DNA of 64,000 nt from Dendrolimus kikuchii (taxonomy: Eukaryota > Arthropoda > Insecta > Lepidoptera > Lasiocampidae), in assembly GCA_019925095.2 (NCBI GenBank), contig CM034389.1:20199435-20263434 (forward strand). Direction: 5' to 3'. This document shows, piece after piece, positions 22,635 through 36,056 of this stretch (position 1 is the first letter of the stretch; each line of letters begins with the position of its first letter). The translations under genes and the position numbers were made by a program. The notes beneath the pieces were generated by a model, which had not been told where the DNA came from, did no database searches, and saw only the letters and a list, made by a program, of their open reading frames with translations.

Positions 22635-23875
22635 ATGAAACCTGTAAGTATCTATAAACTACTTTGGTGATAATTTATTTTACATTCCGTTCACGTTTTG
22701 ATAGAAATCTGTTTTCAGTCAACAAAATCAGCGCCGATGTCAAGAGATGAGACAATGTTGCTGATACTACTTGTGGCGGCCAATAAAATAATAAATAATA
22801 AGGCAACAAATGCCTCTAACAATAAATTAAAGCAACAGGCTTGGCAAACCTTGACCAATGAGTTTAACTCTTCGGTCACAATATACCCGCGAACTCCAGT
22901 GCAACTTCATTTGAAATGGGAAAACTTAAAGAAATCAGCTCGCAAACGCTGTGCAAACATGAGGAGCATCCTTCATAAGGTTTGTGATTTTAATTTATTG
23001 TTCAACCACGTTGAATTTAGTTGTTTTGAGACAGGTACTTATTTAAAATAATTATGTTCTTTGTTACAGACTGGAGGTGGTAAGGACTACTTTCTACCGG
23101 ATGAAAGGCTAGATAAAGTAGCCTCACTCTTGGGCAGTACATGCGAAGGCTTTTCTATGGAGTTTGGTGGAGATGCCACAACTGAAACAAATTTGCATAT
23201 AGTGATGGGTGATGTTACAACTATTGGTGGGGAAACAAGTGGTGATGAGGAGAAATTGTCAAAAGAAATACAAATTCTTGAGACACCTTCCCCTAAACAG
23301 AATAATTGGTTTTTAAGCAAGGCTAGTGGTAGTGGTAGTTTTGGTAGGTTGTTGTTATGTTACTACTATTATCAGTATTTAAAAATAAGGCATTCATTAT
23401 GAATAGCATTTAGTTGGTACTGGTTTTTACTTTAGTTGTATAGTTATTTATAGAAATTATTTGTTTAGGGAAAGGGTTAGCACAAACACTAATTAGTGCA
23501 GACAGTCAATATCATCTACTCGTGACAATAGAAAATAAATTATTTTAATATGCCGGGTAGTCAATGAATGCTAATGAATTAACCCCAACTGTTATAATTT
23601 TTGCATTAATTATGTAGCTAAGTTAAAACTTTCTTTTTGTAAATATTCACAAAGCTATTTATTAACATCTATATTACATTCAAAGTATCATTAAGTCTGA
23701 GTATTTATAGCAATTTTATTAACTTGTTAACCCTTTTTTTACAGTCAAACAGAAACACAAGATGGAGGAGGAGAAATGTAAAGATCGCCTAAGTAGGGAA
23801 AATGCTTTGGCAGAGTACCTTGTAGGAAAAAAGAAAAAACTTAAAAAATTAGGAAAAGGAGATTTTATTAGCTAA
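22635..23875 (+). CDS. Harbinger accessory gene, Myb/SANT-like DNA-binding protein
   Basis: Four exons fit: 22635-22643 (ATG AAA CCT, donor GTAAGT), 22719-22979, 23070-23343 and 23745-23875 (TAA). Acceptors are TTTTCAG, TTGTTACAG and TTTTTTACAG, and phases agree. The protein is about 224 residues. Exon 2 looks like a trihelix/Myb-SANT fold (aromatic and charged: QQAWQTLTNEFNS, then LKWENLKKSARKR). Exon 3 is acidic and Ser/Thr-rich. Exon 4 is a Lys/Glu coiled coil ending in a lysine cluster. In this superfamily the second protein helps nuclear import and end binding of the transposase. No stop or frameshift is seen, unlike the partner gene. Confidence 0.72.
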
Positions 23876-24129
23876 ATATATTTAAATTCAAAAGGCAAAT
23901 AATTTATATGTTGTATATTATGTAGCAATTAAATTATAAGTGAGGTAATTTTGTTTAAATTAAGTGTAGAATAGAATATGTATGCGAGTATGTGTATATG
24001 AATTAAAACATAATTTTGTATGAAATTGTTTCATTTAAAACTGATTTTAATCTTAAATCATTAGATATAAATATAGCAAAGCTAAATAAAACGAAATCAT
24101 ATGACATAATGCTATCTTTATTTTGGAAA

Positions 24130-25757
24130 TAGTCAATATTTTTATAATTATCTTTGAAAATAATTATTTATTAGTAATTGCCTTTCAGATGCACATTCTG
24201 AAGGAAAGTTATTATTAACAACTATATTGTTTTCCTGTGATATTATAATAGGCATTGATATCTCTGGCTTTGTTTCTTTCAAATTCATGCTTCTGGCCAT
24301 ATTATGCAGAATAGCAGTGGCTACAATAATGGCTTGCAATCTCTAGTTTTAATCTGCTTTTCAAATGGCACTACAGAAAGTCTTCTTTTCCAGACACCAA
24401 TGCACCTGCAATAATAATGTTTCACTTATATAATGTTACATTAGATAAAATTACTTAAACTTATAATATAAATATCTATTTATGAATATAAATATCAATT
24501 AGTTGCCTTTAATTATTACTTCCATAAGCATATTACAACCTAAAAAGCCATAGTATGCATGGTGAATTCTGAACAGTAATACTCTATGTTGAACTATGTG
24601 TAAGACAAAATATGAACTAATGTCAAGATACACAGCCATTATTACGATCAAAATTCTGTTACACTAAACAAAGCTTACATTTCTATAGTATGTCTTGTTT
24701 TTATATGTGATTCATTATTTAGTTGCTCAGCTGGAGTATTTGGATTGAGTAATGGTGTCAGAAGATAAGGCTTACATGGATAGCCACTATCATCAAGCAA
24801 CCAGCGATTCCCAAGCCCACCTTGTTCATAATGATCTGTTAAAAATAGTATTTTTATACAATCCAGTGCCATATTCAAATAATAATAAATGTGTCACATA
24901 TTATTACTCAATAAACAACCAAATTTAAAATACCTTTTAAATCAGAATGGTTAAATATAGTTGCATCATGAGTGGATCCTGGCCACCGAGCAACAACATT
25001 TTGAAACACCAATGAGGCATTGCACACAACTTGGACATTGATAGAGAATGTTCCTTTTCTATTTCTAAATTGCCTCCTATGCTGAAATCTCATTATGTTT
25101 TTTGTGACCTATAAATAGGTATAGATAGATACTTAGTGTGGATAAGTATAGATATACAATAGGAGTATATGTAAATTTAAGAGTGTGAAATACTTATTAG
25201 GTGAATGTATTAATATATGAGTGCCATCTATGACACCATGTACTCTGGGAAACCCAGTAATATTATAAAATTCTTGTTGAGTGAGACTTTGTAATATAAC
25301 AAAATTTGGGTATAATTTGGCTATAGCTTACTAGCAGATGCTATTAACACTCCAATAAAATCTGCAATAGACACTAGCATGGTACCCAATGCATAGAATT
25401 GTAGAGCCAGAAGCAACTGATGAAGGGGAGATATACCATGATTCTTGGAAAAGTTAAAACTTAATTGAAATTTGATATCACAAATGTAGAGGTACTTAAG
25501 TTAATAAAAACATTAAAATTAATCTCACCTTTTAGATTTTACACTCAAATAGGGTTGTATTAAGTTTTTTAATTCATTTACAGCACTTTTGTTCAGTCTT
25601 CTGTATGCAAATTCGTAATCATTTAAATATAATTCACACGTGGTTTATGCTTCTTCTGTAACCTTGTGCTATCGGTATCACTGTCACTGTCTTCATTACA
25701 ATCAATTATCATTTGAAATAATTCCATATAGCTATCGTCGTTACAAAAGTATTCCAT
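24130..25757 (-). pseudogene. HARBI1-like transposase, broken
   Basis: The minus strand opens at 25757 with ATG and an acidic N-terminus. The frame breaks near 25640; the expected continuation (DYEFAYRRLNKSAV) is one base out. Recognisable nuclease pieces follow: LLALQFYALGT (about 25400), a TAG soon after in SKL*, GFPRVHGVIDGTH (about 25230), GSTHDATIFNHSD (about 24960), [17 protein letters not shown] (about 24780) and ATAILHNMA (about 24310). These include the first two catalytic Asp contexts of the DDE triad. The region expected to hold the catalytic Glu is poorly preserved (VWKRR remains). Some breaks are introns; at least one frameshift and one stop are real. Confidence 0.8.
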
Positions 25758-26078
25758 TATTAATAGAAATTACGATTTATTTTCAAAAAGTTAAGTTACC
25801 TACTGGCCGATTTTGACAGATAGGCGAATGACGTTACTAGAGATAGCTTCGTCTATCGGAGAGTAACTTGAAACTTATATTGAAACGCAAGTAAGCGTCA
25901 AATGTATGACCCTTCCTATCTCTAGTAAGCTATCCGTCCTCCGCTCGGTAGATAGCTGGTTTCGATAGGAAATGCTATCCGTGGATAGGTTATTGAAAAG
26001 CTAATAAGGACAAAAGGATAGATTTGGTTATCTTTAGTAACTTAAATGACGGATAGATAGCTTATTGAAAACGGCCGA

Positions 26079-27546
26079 TAGACGCGGAAAATGACTTTAT
26101 TTTATAATACATACAGAAGAACATACTAAATGACTAATATACATTAAAATAATTTAGTGAGGATGTTTGTATGTTCCTTCCTCACGGCCTTGGGAGTGAA
26201 TCTTATAATGAAAGAATGTTACATTTATGCTACTTTTGGTGACGACGTTGCACATAGGATACTACTTATCCCGAATAGTGAGTGATTCGATTAAAAAACA
26301 TGAGCGAAATATAAACAAAACTATTAGAAATAAAAAAATTCTGAAATAGCATCTAGTACGTCGTGTTAGTGATTGTGAGTAAGAAACTCGTGTTTCATTT
26401 CAATGACTTGGTTTCGAACCCTGAATCCCCGGCTAGGGCCGAGGAATACTGATGTACCTCTAAAGCCAATTTTATAACCTTATGTGGACATTTATTGCCG
26501 GAAATATGTTGACGGTAGAGGACATTATTGTCTGCACATTAGTGCGTAAAACGCGCCCCACTGTGACTTACAATTAGAAATACTGAAGGTACGCTTAAAA
26601 TAAGGAGGTCCTATCCCAGGAACGAATTAAGATAAAAACACGATAGTCCTAAATAGCAATACTGCAAATAAGTCAGAGAAATTTGAAAACAATCCTAGAG
26701 AATGAAGGGCACTAGCACAACATAACATGAATTATAAATGATTAATTTAAATCGCAATATACCGGACTGGACCTGTTATAAAAATTAATCATGAATGAGG
26801 GCTCGTTTATCGCTGGCGTCATGCTAGTTGACCTACTTTTGTCCCACTCGATGCCACTTATACAGTAACCCACACAAATGATTACAAACATTATTTCAGA
26901 TTCACATTGACTGTTTTCAGCGCCAAAAACAAAGTAGTCGGTGCTAGAATAAAGTATAATATCATTATGAAACAGGAGCGTGCAATTTCCTATTCTATTT
27001 TATTCAAAGGCCACGCTTATATTTAGGTCATAGATGTTTACGATTGAAAAACATTTTGGCTGTTTTCTATAAGTCAAAATGCTTGAGTTTTGAATGTAAT
27101 AAAATTGCAAATGGGTTAGCTTCATTACCCGATAGATAAATATAATACAATTTATTTTTCACCAAATACAAATAAAATTATTTAGAATACATCTAACTGA
27201 AGGCAGAAACAACTGACGGTCTTTGAGTGATTTTTTCCAGAAAGCCAAGGATAACAACTTCATTTAAGAAATTGGGGTTCCAGTTCCTTACATTAAAAAC
27301 AGCAATCTAAGCTCCAGCTTATCCCTCTCTTTTTAATAAACCCTGTTAACATCTTTCTGAGAACTTTCCTCTCTACAGCTAAAAGCTGGTTCTCTGCTTT
27401 AAAAATGAGTCTTCAGGCGTCACAAACCTATATTAAATTTTTTATTGGTCTTATGACATTCTTGCCCTAATTTTAACATTTTGAATCCATATGTATTTTC
27501 TTCCTCGCGAAATAACAGGGATGCAGACACAACATGTTACAATGAA
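26079..27546. other. Non-coding; one possible tRNA-like SINE head
   Basis: Around 26340-26470 the stretch TTGGTTTCGAACCCTGAA resembles a pol III B box, preceded by a weak A-box-like region, so a decayed SINE is possible. Nothing else stands out. Confidence 0.35.
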
Positions 27547-28031
27547 GGGCCATTTACATGGAGAGAGTTTCTTGCCTCCAAGATAGGATTTTCGAAATCA
27601 GGAAAAGAAGATTAAACATACGATATCGTATGTGTAAGGGAGATAAACGCCTGGTCATTGAATATTAACGTCTCTATGTAAACAAATACAAAATACCGAG
27701 CTCGAAAGGCATGTCTCGCATTCAAATCGATTCAAACTGATTTGTACGATACTCGCATGAACTTGAAAAAATGTCATACGAGTTCTAGTTTAAACAAGTC
27801 GAGAAATCGTAGGCAAATATCTCAATGCGATTTATGTCGTAGTGTAAATAAAACTCTTGGTGCTAATTACCCAACGATAATCGTATGACATACTCGTAGG
27901 CGAGTTTGTGGTTATTGATTGAATGTAAACATGTCTACGCGATTATCGTCTAAAGAGTATTTATTACCTACGAAAATAGTATACGATTTTCACCCCAAAA
28001 CGTGCGATAAACTCTTCCATGTAAATGGCCC
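27547..28031. mobile_element. MITE with 24-bp inverted ends and TTAA-type site, 485 bp
   Basis: Left end GGGCCATTTACATGGAGAGA; right end, inverted, GGGCCATTTACATGGAAGAG. The right flank is TTAA (28032-28035) and the left flank TGAA (27543-27546), consistent with a TTAA duplication with one change, as in piggyBac-like elements. Internal motifs with CGTATGAC/GTCATACG and ATCGTA in both orientations give much secondary structure. No ORF. Confidence 0.75.
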
Positions 28032-28074
28032 TTAAAATATAATATCTATCTATCTATAATATTATAAAATTCGA

Positions 28075-28612
28075 AATAAGCCGCCTATACATTGAAGCTA
28101 TTAAAAAAAAACTGAAATATACTATATAAACGATGGAGAACACGTTGCAATTTTTTTACATTTCTTGTCCATTTATTTGTTTGTTCGGGATTCACGTTAA
28201 AACTACTGGGCCGATTTCGATGCGGTTTTCGCTGATCGACAGTAAATTCTTTACACTTAAAAACTGCGCTACTTTTTATACTGGGAATCCCACGAGAATG
28301 ATTCTAGGAATGATTTACAATGACCAGATTAAACAAAAGTCGAATTCCAATGTGATTTTTTCACTGATCGATAGCAAATTTTATGTAATAAAATTTGTGA
28401 TATTTTTATCCCGGGATATTCCCGTGGGAATTTTCCCGGGAGCGATTTGCAGTTGTTTGGGTTCGTAAAAATTTGCTTATTCCGACACAGTTTTCACTAA
28501 AACAATAACTTACATTCGTTTTTAAATGCTGTGGTACTTTATCCCGGGAATCACGCTGCAATTCTAAGTCAAGCTTGGACGAAGTCGCGGGCATATCCTA
28601 ATATCACAATAT
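28075..28612. repeat. Dispersed repeat family C, copy 1
   Basis: Shares its length with 44395-44835: GTTCGGGATTCACGT, AAAACTACTGGG, ATGCGGTTTTCGCTGATCGA, TTTTCCCGGGAGCG and the terminal GTCGCGGGCATATCCTA. Three ATCCCGGGAT-like palindromes lie inside. No protein is recognised, although one frame is open for 111 codons. Confidence 0.7.
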
Positions 28613-28964
28613 AAATCTTTTTAATTGCTTTTAATATGATAGTTAGTGCGCTAATTGAATCTTTTCACTTATACCATAGAAAAAGATATTATACTTCTTT
28701 CATGCCTGTACACCTATTTATGACGTCATAAGTAGGTACGCTCATAAAAAATGTATAAGTCTGCGATTTTGCAAGTTTATAAGATGTATCTTATCTATCT
28801 CAGTTGATTTGACAGCCGGCTTACCTATTATGCAGATATTTAAATATTTGTAAAAAAAATGGCTTCCGTATATTTGTGTCCACAAAACTCGAGAATAATT
28901 GATGTATCGAGTTGAAATTTTTACATAACCTTACATTATAATAGAAGTTTTTTAATATATTTTA

Positions 28965-29185
28965 TACTAGGTACTTCCCGAGGCTTCGCTCGCGTCAATG
29001 TTATCCCACGGGAACCGTACTTTTTCTGAGATAAAAAGTAGCCTGCCTATATGCTATTCCAGATTTATAATCTATCTCTGTGCCAAATTTCACCAAGAGC
29101 CGTTCAGCCGTTCTGAAATGATTGAGTAATAAACAGTCATCCAAACTTGCGCATTTATAATATTAGTATAGTATAGATTTATAGA
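28965..29185. repeat. Common lepidopteran interspersed repeat fragment
   Basis: Starts CGAGGCTTCGCTCGCGTC and includes AAAAAGTAGCCTGCCTATAT and GAGCCGTTCAGCCGTTC, ending near TATAATATTAGTATAG. Typical of non-coding dispersed repeats in this order. Confidence 0.55.
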
Positions 29186-31375
29186 AGAATAGATATAAAA
29201 TTCAGCTACCGTATCTCTTTTTATATGGAATAGGTTCGCGTTTGACTGACATTGCGCCTGATATCAAGTGGAAATGCAGTCTAAGGTGGAGCACGCTTGT
29301 CTAGAAGATACCTGTTCACGCGAAACTTGAAGACACCTAGATTGTATTTTTCAGGAAAAACAGACGACAGTAAAGAGTTTCACCCTTCAGCGATACGTAT
29401 GATAAAAGTGGAAGCATAACGTTTCGTCCGCTCTTTTGGTATTTCCACCATATATCGGTGGCGTGAGCTCGTACGTCTGCTTGTCCGGTGGTAAAATGGT
29501 AAGTATCTGTGTCCATCAAAGTCGTAAAACTACTGGATGAATTGAATTCTCTAACATAATATACATATAATTAATAATAAACTGAGACACAGGGAAGTGT
29601 GGCCAGGTTTCTTTAGCTAGTTGCTTATAAATTAATATAATATTGCTAATTTAATAAGTGCTACCTCTGATCACTTTAACACATTTTATTCACATTTACT
29701 TCTGGTCGTCATAGCGCTAATAATCAGTATTAGGATAATAATAAATATTTGATAATACAAGTCATACAAGTCACCAGGGTAACGAAATTAGTATATTTAT
29801 AATAATAAATAGTCAATGAATACTTGCATGATGTAACCGATAAGGATGATAAAATAAAGCTCTTTGTAAGCGATGTCAAATCTTATGATATGAATCATCT
29901 CAGGAGTATGTGGATACTGTTCAATATTTGGAGTTTATAATTTTAATGGAACTTTATAATTGTGTATCCGGATAGAGCCGTGTCGCGGCTTCTTTTGTTT
30001 AAATTTCGATTTCATATCCGTTATCGAGAGTAAAGTCATGTTAATTATTATGTTTCATAATATAATTAGTAACGCGTGACGGTAAAGAAGATATGAAACA
30101 CAAAAAATACATATAATACATACATGTATATCTTGTAGGTGTTATAGACTATTCAAATAGACTAAACAGATTTAAATTGATTTACATAATGATTATGAAA
30201 TTCGTGCATTTGGTATGAAATGGAATCCCGCAAGCAAAAATTTAAAAATATTAAGACATAAATGCTTATTAATTGTTATTAAAATCAAAAAACGAAAGGT
30301 AACACAAAAGTATGTGAAATAATTATAAAAATTAATATTTTCTCATTAAAAAAAATCTTTTAATAAATAATTAAAGGTTAAGCGATTTTAGGTTGAATAT
30401 AAGTTAAGTTTGCTTCATTGTACTGGTTTATAATTGTATCTATGATATTTAGTGGAGATATGTTAAACTAAAACATATCTAACTTATTAAAACGCAAATT
30501 ATAATATTTAAATTTTTTAAACAATACAATTTAATTTAAAAAGTAAACTAACTTATAGATAAATTAAAATAATGAAAATTACAAACTGTATATGAGTCCC
30601 AAATCACCCTCAGTTGAGAACGTTCCCAAAACGCTGGCCGCATTTGCTCGTTGTATAGCAACTCTATGTATAAATATGTCATTAAAGGTTCAAGACAAAA
30701 TCTTACACGTGAAATTAGTTATAACGCGAAAGCGACTGACCAATGACAGCTGCACTCGTCAATTTATTCTAGTTGCATAGTGCGCTGCATTGCACACAAC
30801 TTGTATATTTAATACCGACGCGTCCGCTGCTTGGCTGGATCATGTGAGGCCATTAGAGAACAGGTTCGCCGCAGAGAACTGCCATCGGGCACATTGTATA
30901 ACAGATAACCAACGTAATGACGGACTTGTCTCTCGCCCACCGGTACATTCTCGTACTATGAATATAAATGAATTCTTAAGTTCATAAACATTTGTGATTA
31001 AGTGTCCGTATAAATTTCTGGGATCGTTATCTCGGAATAAAGCATGAATAAATCAAGTGCGTGTCAGTCGATGCACAGTTAGAGTTCCGTAAAGGTGAAG
31101 AACTCACTGTTTTTGTAATTTGATTACGAGACTCAAAAAATAAATTAGTCGATAACATCTCATGTTTCAAAAACTTCTTAATGAATCTCGCTCAAGCCAA
31201 TATTCATTTAAATTCTTTATTAAGTCTTAAATATTTCCAGAATTTTCCACTTCATAGTTTTAACCTCAATAAAGAAAGTGTCTAGTCGTCCACTAACCGG
31301 ATGAATAATAACTAGCAAGATCCATAAAAAAAACAATAAAGATTTAACATAATATTGATATATATGAATGTTATT
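29186..31375. other. Non-coding stretch, no feature seen
   Basis: AT-rich with a moderately GC-richer patch at 30590-30960. Open frames there (about 62-65 codons) have no recognised motif or splice context. Confidence 0.45.
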
Positions 31376-31805
31376 AAAACACTAGCTGACCCGGTAAACT
31401 TCGTACCGCCTCAGAATCAATAAATAAAAAAGCTGAATGATAATTGCAGAATGTTTCAACTTTAGTAAAAAAATATGTGGTCAAAACTTAACCGGAACTA
31501 ACATCAAACGTATGACAAGCAAAACAAATGTATATTTTTTTAAACTTCACTTTTAAATTTAATTTGATTTCTGAACGACGCGACGGGACGAACATCAAAT
31601 GTTTGACAGGTAGGAATGGTTTCTTAGGGAAAGCGAAATTGTTGTTTTTATTATATTTCAAGCATTTTTTTCATATTTACTCACCTTTTAAACCTTCCCT
31701 GGACTTCCACAAATAATTCAAAGCCAATTTAGTCCAGCCGTTCTCGAGTTTTAGCGAGACTAACGAACAGCAATTGATTTTTATATATATAGATATATAA
31801 TATTA
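31376..31805. repeat. Decayed dispersed repeat
   Basis: Begins CTAGCTGACCCGGTAAACTT and ends near CCAGCCGTTCTCGAGTTTTA, landmarks of a frequent interspersed repeat in Lepidoptera. No coding frame is conserved. Confidence 0.45.
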
Positions 31806-33419
31806 GATAGTTTTAATTAAAAAAAAAACGATGTATTGATAGGTTTTTGTTAAATTTCATCGATAAAGACCCAGTATTTTTTGAGAACAACGGCTATGCC
31901 TTAATTATATAGGGGGACGGATGAACAAGACGATTGAATAAGGGTTCCGTTGTTGCCAAATGGCTACGTAACCCTACGAAAATAACATAAAATATCCATT
32001 CAAACACGTACGTCGTTCACAAAACTGGAGAAGTGGTGACGAAACACGCATAATATCAACCAAAAAGGACTCCCCTTCATTCAAAAGTTGAACATTCTGC
32101 GCTATTATTACATTACTAACGGCGGAGTGCCTTTGATAATAACCCCATACGATTGCATGCACACAAGTGTCCTAACAAGTTCAATACTTATTTACATGCA
32201 GCAGGATTAAAAACTGTGCCCCATCTTTTACCATTGTGGAAGGGTTGAACCCTTTACAGACGGATTTTTAGGGTTTGATCCCAATTTTGGCAAGAATGGA
32301 AACCTTGTACGATATTATATCACAGGTATTTTTCTCAAAAACTACTAAAGATGAGATTTGGTAGGAATATATTATATTCTAGGAGTATATGCCGCTACGC
32401 TATGATGAAATTTCTGTCATACGTGTTTTTTACTGAGGGAAAAAAATGATTTCTCATTATACCTACATAGGCGGGTAGGTCAGGCGTAGGTATTGTTGAG
32501 AGGTCTTTGAAATCATAAAGATTTTTCGTGGCGATTTTTTATAGGTGGTGAGAGATACGCTTCCGTTATAAATACAATATGTACTTCCCTGTAACTTTAT
32601 AGTGATAGTGAGGAAAATTCATAAGAAAATCAAGCTTTTAGAGATAAACATAATTGCACCGAAAATTGATTTGAACAAGACTTGTTGAGTAGATTTTGAA
32701 CAATGAAGACTTTACTATTAAATAATTCTTCTGGGTCCGACAAATGACAAAAAAACGTTTGTCACATCGATAGAACCTTTCACTGCGTGTGGACTTCACA
32801 CACTTGACCGCTTTTTATGGTTCGATATCGACGTCGTAGCATGTTCATCAAACAATAGCAAGGGCACTAGCACATACATGTTCGCATCCAACACACGCTG
32901 ACTGTGTTCAATTTTGGATTACAGGGCCATTTGCAAACGCTATAACGCTGGGGTGAAACGCGAGGGGGGAAGAAGCAGTTATCGCTCAATAGTGACGTAA
33001 CGTCATCTCGCAAGCGCCTGGCCCTTTCGGCTGTTCCCTTAATGCGGTCACCGGCCGCTTTCTAATGTCAATTGTGCGTACCGAGTGACGGCTACATACA
33101 TTGTAAGTATAGATCGACATCCGTGAGAACCGCTCCGCTGCTCGCTAATTATGTATGCTCGTATGTATGTGCGCGTTTTATACTGGTTACCATCCAACAT
33201 TCTTCGAAATTACGGTAAAGTCAATGGTTTTATCACAACTCACAAGTTTATGGATGTGTATAATTGGTTTTAGGTTATTAGAAACCTGATTCGTCATTGC
33301 TAATAATTTTGTATAAAAGAACTTTGTGTTAGGACTAGTTTTATTTTATGAATTGAGAATGTAACTGTTGATAAATATTTTATACGTTTTTCTGCTGTGC
33401 AGATAGCCTAGTATATCAT
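31806..33419. other. Non-coding with a promoter-like GC island at 32.9-33.15 kb
   Basis: At 32993-33005 lies TGACGTAACGTCA, two CRE half-sites inverted around one base. The surrounding 250 bp are GC-richer than the flanks. A GTAAGTAT donor on the plus strand follows at about 33102. No ORF. Confidence 0.35.
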
Positions 33420-33740
33420 TTTTGGACATAAATATGAAAATGGCTATTTGAATGTTTGTTTGCTCTTTCTTCAAGGCCTATGAAACGATTAACATGAAAA
33501 TTGTAAACTAGGATCAACATACTTTGTCTATCCCGGAAGATGGGATAGTTTCCGCATGATACAATTCACAAGCAAAGCATACCATAAAATTACTTCTAGG
33601 TGCTTTTTATAACAGGGATAAACGTAGGATATTTTTTATTTCCAAAAATGAAATAGTTACCGCGGGATAAAGATACACAGATAACGCGAGCAAACTACAT
33701 GGAAATCCGAATAATTTTATTGGTAAGCAGTAAAACCTCT
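33420..33740. repeat. Decayed dispersed repeat
   Basis: Includes TATCCCGGAAGATGGGATAG, AACAGGGATAAACGTAGGAT and ACCGCGGGATAAAGATACAC, recurring motifs of the same broad repeat class as family C. Confidence 0.4.
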
Positions 33741-34727
33741 GGCGAATATATTATGCCATGGGCAAAGCACAAGGCATTTCACAAATTTCTTAATTACTAA
33801 TTTAGTTCGTTTTTATTACATGGTTTATTAATACTATAATTTATATTGGAAATATAGACTTTATATTCGAAAAAGAATACATACTGAACTGAATCATAGT
33901 GGCCTGGGCCGACAGGTCGTGTGATAAAACATAGTATCTTTCTTACATAACTCAATTTACTATGTTAGCGATGACGCGAATTGGATTGGCTGTTATCAGT
34001 AGGCAAACATGAGAAGGGCGATTGCGAACATGCTACTCTGCGTAGCTTGCGTAGTTGCCCGCAAATAATGAATACGTGATCGTCATACTTAGCGTCTGAT
34101 GATAATATTCGCTTTACGCGGAAAATCTACGTACCAGTGAATTCCCGAGAATTCGACATAAAATACATTTATAATTTACAACATTGATTTTTTAAGAGCG
34201 TTATCAGTAGCGGTGAACAAACGGTTCTGACACTCATTGAATGATTTCAGAGAATGTCATTTTCAACACATGATTCATGGCTTAGTCATTCGATGTGACC
34301 TAGCTTTTAGGCCAAGCGTGCACTTGCAGTTTTAGGTTTATATTAGAGAATAATATTATGATACAAAAATACTAAAATGACACTTAGATTATAAATGTAA
34401 GCTCCTAAATCTTGCATATCTAGATGGCGCCATAGTCATGGAATTCTATTTTTTGTTAACATATTATTATTTAAAACCTATTTTATAGAGTAACCCGAGT
34501 GGCAAGTCCGACTCGCACATAACCACTTATGTTTTATGTTAAAGATATTTTTAAAGTCCAAATGAGTCATAAAATTGAAAGAATTCAATTCTCAATTGGT
34601 TTGGTCTAAAATAATATGTATTAAGGGATGATTTTCCAGGGGACAGATAAAAGTTATCAATAATAAATCATAACCTGACTAAATTTAAAAGAGAAGCAAT
34701 TCGACCGTTTTATTCATGCAAATGTTT

Positions 34728-35043
34728 CATCCGTGCAGTAAAGGAGAAAGAATACAATTTCCTGTTGGCGGCCTGTCGTAAGAGGCGACAAAACAACCCA
34801 CAACCAGGTGGAAGGGTATTTGCCACACTGGCTACCACCCCTGGTCTAGAGTATGCCGCCATAACAACCTTGAGTTGTATTCCGGCATTAGTGACCAGGT
34901 TCCAGTCTCAATTAAAAGAGCAGCAGCGCATTTGTAGCACCTTTAGTGTTGCAAATGTCTTTAGGCGATGGTAACCGATTTCCATCAAGTGAGCCGTCTG
35001 CCTGTCTGCTAAACTCCTGCAATAAAAATAAAAATAAAAAAAA
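34728..35043 (+). repeat. LINE-tailed short repeat, near-full copy
   Basis: Runs from ATCCGTGCAG through GCGGCCTGTCGTAAGAGGCG, GTATGCCGCCATAACAACCT and AGAGCAGCAGCGCATTTGTA to GGCGATGGTAACCGATTTCC, ending CAATAAAAATAAAAATAAAA. Confidence 0.8.
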
Positions 35044-36056
35044 TATTTTAATTTTCACATGCTGCGTTTCATTCCATGAATAAGTTTTATCTGGTGATTG
35101 AAAAACTGGCCTTAAAGTTATAAATTTTAATAATGTCTAAAAGCGAGAAAAATAACCTGTGGAGTTTGAAATGAAAACCTATCTAAATTAACAATATTAG
35201 CCAATATACAAACCGTCATTGTGCCAAGCGACATTTAATTTTCAATTATAACGATTATAATCACCTCGAGCAATTGTTTCCAGCTGAGTTTTGCGCTAGT
35301 TATATGGACGACGTCAGCTAAAAACTATATGCAGTTTATAAGGAAATAATTGTTTTTTCAACAATGTGCGTGAAGAAGTAGATGCGTGTTTGTTTGTCAC
35401 GCAAATGATTTTAAACCACTCAGTTTTCCGTGTGGCAGGTCAACGTCGTTCAGGCCAGCTGTGTAAGTAATCAATTTCAAGACTGTTAAAAAGTTACGAA
35501 TAGATTTAATCATTTTCAACCGATATTGTGCACATATGTATTTGTATCGTTTAGCGTCGAAACATTGGGCCCGTGAGGTCCACCGGCAAAAAGCTTCTTT
35601 AAAGACACTGTAAGAAGAAACTCTTTCACACTATCCATGATCAAGAAGTCTAGCACATATTTCGCCCAACAAATAAGCATTGCTATACAGCGCGGCAATG
35701 CAGCCTTCTGGGCACGCTCCCGGCTGGCAATGATCTGCTACATAATCAAATTTAGTTTTGATCATTCATTTTCAGTTTATATTTATGTACTATATTTTAA
35801 TTAAAGACTAATGAATAGGGTATATAAATTACGACAAATATAATAATTTTAATTGCAGCCTGTAAACTTAAATGGACCGTTTTCAACCGTCAATATATTT
35901 CATAAATGCTGTTTCCCTTAAACCGCTAGCGGGGTAAAAAGGTGGTGCGTGCAATGCCTTAAATGTTTTTAGTACAATATTGCTAGCGTTACATCATACA
36001 TGACCGTATTAGGAACAGGCAACGGTGTTGTAAACAAAAAGCTTTATACTGTTGCT
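35044..36056. other. Non-coding, no feature seen
   Basis: AT-rich intergenic or intronic DNA. No ORF, repeat or structure is supported. Confidence 0.45.

Larger units (their letters stand above)
22161..26078. mobile_element. PIF/Harbinger DNA transposon, about 3.9 kb
   Basis: Inverted ends: left TCGGCCGTTTTCAATAACTT (22161 on), right the inverse of TCGGCCGTTTTCAATAAGCT (ending 26078). GATAGATAG-type motifs recur in the subterminal 200 bp of both ends. Inside are the two genes expected of this superfamily, convergently arranged: a Myb/SANT-like protein on plus and a HARBI1-like nuclease on minus. A clear 3-bp target duplication is not visible, so the exact outer boundary is uncertain by a few bases. 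Confidence 0.85.
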
